This document shows positions 1 to 6,074 of a stretch of 6,658 bases of DNA, piece after piece. The DNA is taken from assembly GCA_934444695.1 (NCBI GenBank), contig CAKSDF010000105.1, positions 1-6,658 on the forward strand, read 5' to 3'. The position numbers were made by a program, and so were the translations under genes. Position 1 is the stretch's first letter. Every line of letters begins with the position of its first letter. Origin of the DNA: an uncultured Eubacteriales bacterium (lineage in GTDB: Bacteria; Bacillota; Clostridia; Oscillospirales; Acutalibacteraceae). The notes beneath the pieces were generated by a model. The model searched no databases. It had not been told where the DNA came from and saw nothing but the letters and a program-made list of their open reading frames with translations.

Positions 1-30
1 TTTCAAAGAATTGCACGATTTTAAAAGGCG

Positions 31-65
31 CAAAAACAACCCTTTCCCAAAAATTCGGAAAAGGG
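31..65 (-). terminator. Probable Rho-independent terminator of cca
   Basis: On the minus strand, CCCTTTTCC pairs with GGGAAAGGG around an 8-base loop; one internal A/C position does not pair. The stem is followed by TTGTTTTTG. It lies about 80 bases past the cca stop codon and is the only hairpin with a T-rich tail there. The interrupted T-run makes it moderately strong at best. Confidence 0.55.
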
Positions 66-147
66 CTGAATTAAAACCTTTTAATATTCTGTTTTGTCAA
101 TTTTTCGCTTTAGTACGGCCGTTTTAACACCGCTCAGACCCTTGCGG

Positions 148-1542
148 TCATTTGACGGCATCCCTTTCGATAATGCTCTTTGCAAGATTCAAAAGAGCCT
201 CACGGTCGTTTTCCACCCTGCCGTTTACGGCGCTTTCAAAAATCTCGTCCAATATCTCGCCAATTCTTTTGCCGGGTTTTTGCCCGAGAACGATTAAATC
301 CCTGCCGCTTATCTTCAGCTGAGCCTTGGAAAGGCACTCGTTTTCCTTCAGTATTTCCCGCGCCATCCCTTCGACGGCCTCAATGTCGGAAATGTCCCTG
401 TGGCCTTTTGAGTGGGCTAACCTGTCGGCCTTTTTAAGATCGCAAAGGGCAAAGAAATCCTGTTCCCCGGTCTTTATAAGCATTTTTTTGACCGACGCTT
501 TTTTCTCAAGAATATCATTGTCGTGATAAAAAACGAGGGTATCAACGCTTTTGCAAAGCCGATTGTCGGCCTTGAGCCTTTTAAGGGCGTTTTTTGCCAT
601 ATCGGCCGACACCTTGGGGTGTCCGTAAAAATGGCCAACACCCTTCTCATCGGTGAAAAATGTCGAAGGCTTTCCGACATCGTGCAAAAGGGCGGCAAAA
701 CGCGTTTCACGACGAGGGTTAGTGAATCCCACGGTATAAGCGATGTGGGTGTACACATCATAATTGTGGTAAGGATTTTTCTGGTCAAAATCAAAACAGG
801 GCGAAAGCTCGGGCAAAACGGCTGCAAAAACATCACGGAACTGCAAAAGCAGTTCTGTCACCGTCTGTCCCTTTCCGCAAAGTATTCCCGAAAGCTCGGA
901 CAAAACACGCTCGGCCGAAATGCTCTTTAAAAGCTCACGTTTTTTTATCATACTTTGGGCGGTTTTTTGCTCTATGGAAAATCCCAGTCTTGCCGAGAAT
1001 CTCAGTGCACGCAGTATTCTCAAGGCATCCTCTTCAAATCTCGTATCGGGATCGCCCACACAGCGGATAACCCCCTTTTCAAGATCATCCTGCCCGCCGA
1101 ACAGATCCACAAGGCCGCTTTCATCATTATACGCCAAAGCATTGACGGTAAAATCCCGCCGTGAAAGGTCCTCTTTAATAGAAGTGGTAAAACTGACGCT
1201 GTCGGGGCGGCGGTGGTCGGTGTATTTTCCGTCGGTGCGGAAGGTGGTTATCTCAACATTTTGGCCGCCGCTTCTGACCGTTAAGGTTCCGTGGGAAATG
1301 CCGGTCTCGATAACCGCAAAATCACAAAAAGCCTCTTTCATCTGCTGCGGATTTGCAGAGGTGGTAAGATCGAAATCGTGAGGTTGCTTTAAAAGCAGGC
1401 TATCCCTTACGCATCCCCCGACGGCATAGACCTCAAAGCCGTTATGAGAAAGAACATCCATAACAGCCCTGACATAATCGGGTATTTTCATTTTAAAGGG
1501 GTTTTTTAAGACTTGTTTTGCTTTTAAAATATCACTGTTCAT
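148..1542 (-). CDS. cca: CCA tRNA nucleotidyltransferase with HD domain
   Basis: This cytoplasmic enzyme adds or repairs the 3'-terminal CCA of tRNAs from CTP and ATP without a nucleic acid template. Visible motifs, numbered from the first ATG, are: the nucleotidyltransferase loop VGGCVRD at 41-47; the metal-binding carboxylates D56 and D58 in HDFDLTT; RRDFTVNALAY at 128-138; and the nucleotide-selecting EDALR motif at 171-175 followed by RALRFSARLGF. An HD-type domain follows, with H266, H287-D288 (LLHDVGKP), H304 and H308. The tail GRDLIVLGQKPGKRIGEIL at 413-431 is typical of the clostridial/bacillar class. The length (464 aa) is normal. The start is uncertain: neither ATG has a good ribosome binding site. 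The ATG at 1491 (MKIPDYVRAV) fits the usual family N-terminus and would give 447 aa. Whether the enzyme adds CCA, or only CC or A, cannot be read from the sequence. Confidence 0.95.
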   Translation of the reverse strand: MNSDILKAKQVLKNPFKMKIPDYVRAVMDVLSHNGFEVYAVGGCVRDSLLLKQPHDFDLTTSANPQQMKEAFCDFAVIETGISHGTLTVRSGGQNVEITTFRTDGKYTDHRRPDSVSFTTSIKEDLSRRDFTVNALAYNDESGLVDLFGGQDDLEKGVIRCVGDPDTRFEEDALRILRALRFSARLGFSIEQKTAQSMIKKRELLKSISAERVLSELSGILCGKGQTVTELLLQFRDVFAAVLPELSPCFDFDQKNPYHNYDVYTHIAYTVGFTNPRRETRFAALLHDVGKPSTFFTDEKGVGHFYGHPKVSADMAKNALKRLKADNRLCKSVDTLVFYHDNDILEKKASVKKMLIKTGEQDFFALCDLKKADRLAHSKGHRDISDIEAVEGMAREILKENECLSKAQLKISGRDLIVLGQKPGKRIGEILDEIFESAVNGRVENDREALLNLAKSIIERDAVK

Positions 1543-1549
1543 ACAATTA

Positions 1550-1578
1550 ATATTAAATCCAAATTGTTAAAAATTCAA
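1550..1578 (-). promoter_or_regulatory. Candidate sigma-A promoter of cca
   Basis: Minus-strand TTGAAT (1578-1573), a 17-base spacer and TAATAT (1555-1550) each match 4 of 6 consensus positions. Transcription would start close to 1543, almost at the upstream ATG of cca (1542). That would make the message nearly leaderless, or favour the internal ATG at 1491. The call rests only on the match and spacing in an AT-rich stretch. Confidence 0.35.
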
Positions 1579-1633
1579 GGCTTTTTAAGCAATTCATATC
1601 CAGTTCAAAAAAACATCTTATACTTTTCAAAAC

Positions 1634-1653
1634 GGCCGCGGGAGAACGCGGCC
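1634..1653. repeat. GC-rich hairpin in the divergent intergenic region
   Basis: GGCCGCG and CGCGGCC form a perfect 7-bp stem around the loop GGAGAA. On the minus strand it is followed by GTTTTGAAAAG, a poor T-tract, so it could be a weak terminator, but no minus-strand gene lies upstream of it here. A perfect palindrome GCCTATAGGC (1667-1676) and a GCAGA/TCTGC hairpin (1675-1691) follow directly. Confidence 0.5.
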
Positions 1654-1709
1654 AAAGAGACATAACGCCTATAGGCAGAGAGGCTTTCTGCGTTTCGGAA
1701 AATTTTATG

Positions 1710-1733
1710 TGCAGCGGGGCATCTGCAGCGGGG
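1710..1733. repeat. Tandem 10-base direct repeat, period 14
   Basis: TGCAGCGGGG occurs at 1710-1719 and again at 1724-1733. It is noncoding sequence upstream of the ABC transporter gene. The function is unknown. Confidence 0.55.
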
Positions 1734-1738
1734 ATGTG

Positions 1739-1801
1739 CCTGCCAGAGGCGGGGCGTTTAACCGGCAGGGGCGATATTGTTACGTCAGACAGGCCTGCCG
1801 G
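1739..1801. repeat. Mutually exclusive inverted repeats (CCTGCC / GGCAGG / CCTGCC)
   Basis: The central CCGGCAGG (1762-1769) is complementary to CCTGCCGG at 1794-1801 over 8 bases, and its GGCAGG part to CCTGCC at 1739-1744 over 6 bases. Only one of the two stems can form at a time. The segment is much richer in GC than the AT-rich promoter region that follows. It may be a structured leader, an operator region or an intergenic repeat; I recognise no riboswitch class. Confidence 0.5.
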
Positions 1802-1811
1802 CGGGAATTTA

Positions 1812-1840
1812 CCGACAGCAGATAATAATATACCTATTAT
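1812..1840 (+). promoter_or_regulatory. Candidate promoter of the ABC transporter gene
   Basis: CCGACA (1812-1817, 4 of 6 to TTGACA), a 17-base spacer and TATTAT (1835-1840, 4 of 6 to TATAAT) lie 55 bases before the start codon. The -10 sits inside a perfect inverted repeat, TAATAATA-TACC-TATTATTA (1823-1842), which could be an operator. The surrounding AT-rich sequence offers other -10-like matches, so exact placement is uncertain. Confidence 0.35.
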
Positions 1841-1867
1841 TAATATATCAAAGATAATATATCAAAG
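1841..1867 (+). repeat. Tandem direct repeat TAATATATCAAAG x2, possible regulator site
   Basis: Two identical 13-base copies (1841-1853 and 1855-1867) are separated by one base, giving a 14-base period. They lie between the candidate -10 and the strong ribosome binding site GGGAGGA (1883-1889) of the ABC gene. Tandem repeats over a start region are typical binding sites for dimeric regulators, but no regulator gene is visible here. Confidence 0.5.
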
Positions 1868-1894
1868 CCAAAAACACTTTACGGGAGGAATTTT

Positions 1895-4672
1895 ATGCTT
1901 GAGCTTAAAAGCATAGTCAAGATTTACAAGACCGGCGATTTTGTGCAGACCGCCCTTAACAAGGTCAGCCTTTGTTTTCGGGAAAACGAGTTTGTCTCTA
2001 TTCTCGGCCAAAGCGGCTCGGGAAAAACCACCATGCTCAACATCATCGGCGGCCTCGACCGATACGACGACGGCGATCTCGTTATAAACGGCGTTTCCAC
2101 AAAGCAGTATAAGGACAGCGACTGGGACAGCTACCGCAATCACAAGATAGGCTTTGTTTTCCAAAGCTACAATCTCATTCCACACCAGTCGATACTTTCA
2201 AATGTCGAGCTTGCGCTGACCCTTTCGGGAGTTTCCAAAAAGCAGCGCCGTCAAAAGGCGGTCAGTATGCTCGAAAAGGTGGGCCTTGCAAATCAGCTGC
2301 ACAAAAGACCCAACCAGCTGTCGGGCGGCCAGATGCAGAGGGTGGCCATTGCAAGAGCCCTTGTAAACGATCCCGACATTCTGCTTGCCGACGAGCCTAC
2401 CGGCGCCCTCGATTCCGAAACCAGCCTTCAGATAATGGAGCTTTTAAAGGGCATCGCAGAGGACAGGCTTGTCATAATGGTAACCCACAATCCCGAGCTT
2501 GCAAAGCAGTATTCCACCCGCATAATAAGCCTTAAAGACGGAAAAATCATCGGCGATACCGACCCGGTCGGGCAGGATGAAATATCCAAAGCAGGCGTAG
2601 AATCGGCGCAGCCCGCCGCTGCCGACAAGTTCAAAGCGACCGAGAAATCGGAAGGCACTGAAAAATTGAAAACCGCCGAGAAATCGGAAACCTCTGAAAA
2701 TTCTGAAACCATCGAAAAGGCGGAAAACACCGAAAGGCCGAAAGATTCCGAAAAATCTAAAAACGCCCAAAAGCCCGCCGAAAATGCCAAAAAGCAAAAG
2801 GGACAGAAAACCTCCATGTCCTTCTTCACCGCCCTGTCTTTAAGCCTTAACAACCTTATGACCAAAAAGGGCCGCACATTTATGACCTCCTTTGCCGGAA
2901 GCATCGGAATAATCGGCATAGCCCTCATTTTATCCCTTTCAAGCGGAGCGAGAGCCTACATCGACAAGACCGAGCGGGAGACCCTTTCAAGCTATCCTCT
3001 TTCGGTGGATAAGCAGTCGATTGATTACAGTTCCATGATGTCAAACTTCGTGCGGGAGGAGCAGCCCGAGGGCACCGACAAGGCCTATACCCAAAGCTTC
3101 CTTTACGATCAGATCAAAAACATCAATTCCTCCAGCCACATAAACGACCTGAAATCCTTTAAAGCCTACGTGGAACAGCACGAAAGCGACATTTCCGGCG
3201 CCGTTTCGGACATACGGTATAAATATTCCACCGAGCTATACGTCTACAACTGCTCGGATGAGCTTAATCCCGTCAAGGCCAATCCCAACACCCTCACCGC
3301 CGACCTTAATATGAACGATTACCTCTCCTCAAAGGCCGATTCCATGTCGAGCAAATATATGAGCGCCAACGACAGCGACCTTTTCACCGAGCTTTTTACC
3401 GACAAGGAGCTTCAGCAAAGCTATTATGAGCTGCTTGACGGAAAAATGCCCGAAAACAAAAACGAGGCGGTGCTCATTCTCGACAAAAACAACCGCATAA
3501 GCGATTACAGCCTTTATACCCTCGGAATACTCGACCGTGAAGGCCTTAAAGATCTTATGAAATCGGACGACGGCGAGGAACCCGATTATTCCGACTATGA
3601 ATATTCCGAGCTTCTCGGAATTTCCTTTAAGGTAGCGGCGGCAGGAGACCTTTACGAGGAGCAGGACGGAATTTTCACCGACATTAAGGATGACAGCGAA
3701 AAGCTTTCCAAAAAACTCAAGGATGCCGAAAGCCTTACGATAGTCGGCATCGCAAAATACACCGACGACGCCTCAAAGGTGGGCAGTTTCATCGGCGGAA
3801 TGGTGGGATATCTTCCCGAGCTTTCGGACTATATAATGGATAAAAACAACAACACCGCCGTTTTAAAGGCTCAGCAGGACAATCCCGATACCGATGTGCT
3901 CACCGGCAACAAGTTCAAGACGGCCGAGGAAATCGAAAGCGAGATTGAGAATTTCGACATTTCCACCGTACCGCCCCAGTATCAGATGATGTTTGCCAAT
4001 CTTTCGGGAGAAAATCTAAAATCGGCCATTCGGTCGTATGTTAAGATGACCTCCTCAACCGCCACCTACGACGAAAACCTCGAGGCCCTCGGATACGCCA
4101 CCCTCGACGATCCTTCGGGCGTGGAGTTTTACTGCTCGGATTTTGAAGGCAAGGACAAGATTGTTCAGTTCATAAAGGATTACAACGCCTCGGTGGACGA
4201 ACAGAAAAGCATAACCTACACCGATTATGTGGGACTGATGATGTCGTCGGTCACCACCATAATAAACGCCATAAGCTACATTCTCATCGCCTTTGTGGCC
4301 ATTTCGCTGGTGGTATCGTCCATAATGATAGGAATTATAACCTATATCTCGGTGCTTGAACGCACAAAGGAAATAGGTATTCTGCGAAGCATCGGCGCCT
4401 CCAAGAAGGACATTTCCCGCGTGTTCAACGCCGAGACCATGATCGTGGGATTTGTGGCGGGAATCATCGGAATACTTGTGACGCTGCTTTTGAACGTTCC
4501 CATCAACCTGATTGTCGAGCATCTGACCGACATTGCCGGAATATCGGCTTTGCCGCCCTTCGGAGGGGTGATACTTGTTGTGATAAGCGTAATTCTCACC
4601 CTCATTGCCGGCCTTATCCCAAGCTCGGTAGCTGCCAAAAAGGACCCGGTAGAGGCCCTCAGAAGCGAGTAA
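1895..4672 (+). CDS. ABC transporter, fused ATPase and MacB/FtsX-type permease
   Basis: This membrane ABC protein is of the type VII (MacB/LolCDE/FtsEX-like) class, which moves or extrudes substrates such as peptides or lipids by relaying ATP-driven motion to an outer domain. The substrate here is unknown. Residues 1-228 are a complete ATPase: Walker A GQSGSGKTT (38-46), Q-loop Q90, signature LSGGQ (142-146), Walker B DILLADEP (161-168, E167 catalytic) and switch H198. Residues 229-306 are a hydrophilic linker with hexapeptide repeats. One membrane helix (about 331-353) leads to an extracytoplasmic domain of roughly 430 residues (about 355-780). Three more helices follow (about 784-818, 848-870, 888-912), with the FtsX-domain loop ERTKEIGILRSIGASKKDI (822-840). 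GGAGG six bases before the ATG sets the start. ATPase and permease are usually separate genes in this class; here one chain carries both and probably dimerises. It appears monocistronic, with a terminator about 100 bases downstream. No two-component system or substrate gene adjoins it, so a role in antimicrobial-peptide resistance is only a possibility. Confidence 0.92.
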   Translation: MLELKSIVKIYKTGDFVQTALNKVSLCFRENEFVSILGQSGSGKTTMLNIIGGLDRYDDGDLVINGVSTKQYKDSDWDSYRNHKIGFVFQSYNLIPHQSILSNVELALTLSGVSKKQRRQKAVSMLEKVGLANQLHKRPNQLSGGQMQRVAIARALVNDPDILLADEPTGALDSETSLQIMELLKGIAEDRLVIMVTHNPELAKQYSTRIISLKDGKIIGDTDPVGQDEISKAGVESAQPAAADKFKATEKSEGTEKLKTAEKSETSENSETIEKAENTERPKDSEKSKNAQKPAENAKKQKGQKTSMSFFTALSLSLNNLMTKKGRTFMTSFAGSIGIIGIALILSLSSGARAYIDKTERETLSSYPLSVDKQSIDYSSMMSNFVREEQPEGTDKAYTQSFLYDQIKNINSSSHINDLKSFKAYVEQHESDISGAVSDIRYKYSTELYVYNCSDELNPVKANPNTLTADLNMNDYLSSKADSMSSKYMSANDSDLFTELFTDKELQQSYYELLDGKMPENKNEAVLILDKNNRISDYSLYTLGILDREGLKDLMKSDDGEEPDYSDYEYSELLGISFKVAAAGDLYEEQDGIFTDIKDDSEKLSKKLKDAESLTIVGIAKYTDDASKVGSFIGGMVGYLPELSDYIMDKNNNTAVLKAQQDNPDTDVLTGNKFKTAEEIESEIENFDISTVPPQYQMMFANLSGENLKSAIRSYVKMTSSTATYDENLEALGYATLDDPSGVEFYCSDFEGKDKIVQFIKDYNASVDEQKSITYTDYVGLMMSSVTTIINAISYILIAFVAISLVVSSIMIGIITYISVLERTKEIGILRSIGASKKDISRVFNAETMIVGFVAGIIGILVTLLLNVPINLIVEHLTDIAGISALPPFGGVILVVISVILTLIAGLIPSSVAAKKDPVEALRSE
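2639..2782 (+). repeat. 18-base coding repeat: eight hexapeptides in the ABC linker
   Basis: Residues 249-296 of the ABC fusion read as eight degenerate hexapeptides: TEKSEG, TEKLKT, AEKSET, SENSET, IEKAEN, TERPKD, SEKSKN, AQKPAE. At DNA level CGAGAAATCGGAA recurs exactly at 2641-2653 and 2677-2689, two repeat units apart. The segment is rich in Glu, Lys, Ser and Thr and probably forms a flexible or helical tether between ATPase and permease. The unit structure suggests expansion by slippage followed by divergence. Confidence 0.8.
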
Positions 4673-4768
4673 GGCTTTCAGATATAAGCGAGCAAGCTTT
4701 GTGACAAACGGATTTTAAAGTAAGCGGCAATTATCCTAACCGCATCAAAAATCACATATAAAATTATA

Positions 4769-4817
4769 CATCCTGTCGGCAAAAGCAAGCACCCATTGCC
4801 GGCAGGATGATTTTTTT
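4769..4817 (+). terminator. Rho-independent terminator of the ABC transporter gene
   Basis: CATCCTGTCGGCAA (4769-4782) pairs with TTGCCGGCAGGATG (4796-4809). The stem has 14 pairs, one of them G-U, around a 13-base loop, and is followed by A and seven T residues. It lies 96 bases after the stop codon. The bases between the stop and the hairpin hold no recognisable gene. Confidence 0.9.
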
Positions 4818-4963
4818 ATTAAGGAAAATCAAGAGCGTGTTTGTGCAAAAGAAACATTCGATTAAAACACATATCTCAAGTAAGCACCGCATTCCCATAA
4901 ATTCATACACACAACGCCCTTCACGAAAAAAGGTATCCAAAAAAATGCTCCGCAACGGTTCAC

Positions 4964-5257
4964 CTAATCGTGTGTTTCGATTTCAAGTTCATCTCCGTAT
5001 TTTTTACGATCTTCTTTCAGTTCCTGTAATATTTTATTTACCATTTCAACGCTGGGTATGAGTTCCTTTGAAACGGTCTTTTCTCCGATTACCACTATTT
5101 TATTTGCGTCACACTCACTCCAAAGCAGATCCCAAAATGCATCCCAGTTTTCTCCGTAAAAGTCGGGAAAATCAAAGGCCTTTTTTATTCTCAGATGAAT
5201 TTCTCCCAAAAACCTGCAATTAGTCAAGTCCAGTGTAACGACTTTTTTTTCTTTCAT
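4964..5257 (-). CDS. Barstar-family ribonuclease inhibitor (immunity protein)
   Basis: This predicted 97-aa cytoplasmic protein should bind and block the barnase-like enzyme encoded just upstream. The diagnostic segment is FPDFYGENWDAFWDLL (30-45), matching the barstar contact helix and loop. D39 and D43 correspond to barstar D35 and D39, the residues that contact the barnase active site. W42 matches barstar W38, while F33 replaces Tyr29. A short beta strand (KKVVTLDL) precedes it and helical and strand segments follow, in the barstar order; the length is close to that of barstar (89-90 aa). The ATG at 5257 is chosen because AAAGGAG (5273-5267) lies 9 bases before it. A longer reading frame back to 5338 would overlap the toxin gene and lacks such a site. 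That ribosome binding site overlaps the toxin stop codon and the genes are 14 bases apart, so co-transcription and translational coupling are likely. Confidence 0.9.
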   Translation of the reverse strand: MKEKKVVTLDLTNCRFLGEIHLRIKKAFDFPDFYGENWDAFWDLLWSECDANKIVVIGEKTVSKELIPSVEMVNKILQELKEDRKKYGDELEIETHD

Positions 5258-5271
5258 CTTGTCAATCTCCT

Positions 5272-5868
5272 TTAAATTATTTCTAAAAATGTCATATAAT
5301 GATCGTAGGTTACAAATATCAATCCATCGTTCGACCATAACAGACGATGGCCGTTTCGCCTTCCGCTGTAATAGTTGATATCCGCCTCATACCAAACCCT
5401 TCCGGGAGACTGTGGCAAATGTCTGTTTCTGTTCTGATAAACACCTCCGGTCATCATTTTCCCCGGTGCAAATTTAGCAGGTGCTTTTCCCCATTTCCAA
5501 CCCAATGCCATCAGTTCTTCTTTTTTGATATAGTACTCCGGCAGGTCTGCAAAGAACTTTATCCAGTAATCCGCACCGTTCTGCCCATACTTCTTTCCCT
5601 GTCCGGCAAGTACCGCTTCCATAGGACATACATCGCAGCGGCAGTTCGAATGAAGCGGGGGCTCTTTGTCCGGAATCTCATCCATCTGATAAATTTGACC
5701 GTGGCGAAAGCGGCACTCCAAACAGGTTCTCAAGTCAAGAGTCGCAATCCAGTTCTTATAATTTACGCTTTCCTGAGTTGGCGGTGAATATGAATCGTTC
5801 AAGTCTTTTGTCAAAACACAGACTCCATTTTGCGGAACAATATACCCACACATTTTTTTCGCATACAT
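5272..5868 (-). CDS. Barnase-like ribonuclease with N-terminal Cys-rich MuF-like segment
   Basis: This is a predicted 198-aa toxin. Residues about 100-198 align with Bacillus barnase along its length with one single-residue gap: DLPEYYIKKEELMALGW, FAPGK, YQNRNRHLP, PGRVWYEADINYYSG and VTYDHYMTF. The catalytic set is intact: K116 (barnase K27), N146/R147 (N58/R59), general base E161 (E73), R171 (R83), R175 (R87) and general acid H190 (H102). It should cleave RNA, with preference after guanosine. Residues about 36-90 contain NYKNWIATLDLRTCLEC and PPLHSNCRCDVC, with C49, C52, H73, C76, C78 and C81 as candidate metal ligands. This resembles the C-terminal end of the SPP1 gp7/Mu F phage minor-head domain and related stand-alone clostridial proteins. 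No signal peptide or membrane helix is visible, so the delivery route is unknown. The ATG at 5868 follows GGAAG by seven bases, and an in-frame stop at 5881-5883 excludes extension. The barstar gene follows immediately. Confidence 0.9.
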   Translation of the reverse strand: MYAKKMCGYIVPQNGVCVLTKDLNDSYSPPTQESVNYKNWIATLDLRTCLECRFRHGQIYQMDEIPDKEPPLHSNCRCDVCPMEAVLAGQGKKYGQNGADYWIKFFADLPEYYIKKEELMALGWKWGKAPAKFAPGKMMTGGVYQNRNRHLPQSPGRVWYEADINYYSGRRNGHRLLWSNDGLIFVTYDHYMTFLEII

Positions 5869-5931
5869 TATAACACTTCCCTATTTTGTGATAAAGACAA
5901 ATGTCTCTTCACTAATAGGTTAAAATCGGCC

Positions 5932-5957
5932 AAAAAGTTGCACGGTTATATGCAACT
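5932..5957 (-). promoter_or_regulatory. Short hairpin with T-run upstream of the toxin gene
   Basis: On the minus strand AGTTGCA and TGCAACT form a perfect 7-bp stem with an 8-base loop, running directly into five T residues. It lies 24 bases after the stop of the small ORF and about 63 bases before the toxin start. It could be a weak attenuator or terminator limiting toxin expression, or an operator. With only three G-C pairs it would be inefficient. Confidence 0.4.
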
Positions 5958-5981
5958 CTCGAAAAATCGTTCACAGATTGT

Positions 5982-6074
5982 TTACACTTGGTAATCAGAA
6001 ATTGCAATGCCGGTGGCTCCGGGCTGAAAATCAAACGAATACTTGTATGCACTTACAAATGCTCTGTATTTCAT
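5982..6074 (-). CDS. Possible small ORF (30 aa) leading the toxin operon
   Basis: ATG at 6074 opens a 30-codon frame, MKYRAFVSAYKY followed by SFDFQPGATGIAISDYQV, ending in TAA. I do not recognise it. Seven of its 30 residues are Tyr or Phe. It has no signal peptide or membrane segment. AGAGG/GTGAG-type purine-rich sequence precedes the ATG, and a good promoter lies just upstream (6092-6120). The predicted transcription start would leave a leader of only about 12 bases, so the AGAGG may be untranscribed. Its last codons run through the left arm of an inverted repeat (6000-6013). It may be a leader peptide, a tiny gene or a chance frame. Confidence 0.3.
   Translation of the reverse strand: MKYRAFVSAYKYSFDFQPGATGIAISDYQV

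Noticed and set aside
81..161. A 26-codon minus-strand frame (MPSNDRKGLSGVK...) overlapping the last 14 bases of cca
   Set aside because: AAAGGG lies only one base before the ATG, too close for initiation; the peptide is short, basic and unrecognised, and the frame is probably chance.
1707..1916. A 69-codon plus-strand frame in the intergenic region before the ABC gene
   Set aside because: It spans hairpins, the candidate promoter and the ABC ribosome binding site and start in another frame; Gly/Ala/Ile-rich composition follows the repeats.
2428..2928. Minus-strand frames of 117 and 166 codons opposite the ABC linker
   Set aside because: They are mirror images of the repetitive Glu/Lys codons of the linker (repeated Phe/Gly or Phe/Ser) and lie wholly within a well-supported gene.
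4055..4522. A 155-codon, His-rich minus-strand frame opposite the ABC permease
   Set aside because: It is antiparallel to the conserved FtsX-type permease domain, with biased composition caused by the opposite strand's codon pattern.
4764..4955. A 63-codon, Cys-rich minus-strand frame just after the barstar stop
   Set aside because: It begins with TTG without a ribosome binding site and runs through the ABC terminator hairpin; composition looks like translated noncoding DNA.
4964..5338. Longer 124-aa version of the barstar protein
   Set aside because: The extra 27 residues overlap the end of the toxin gene and do not resemble barstar; the ATG at 5257 has a clear ribosome binding site.
5895..5906. 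AGACA-AA-TGTCT inverted repeat upstream of the toxin gene
   Set aside because: Five-base arms in AT-rich DNA are expected by chance; too weak to call an operator.
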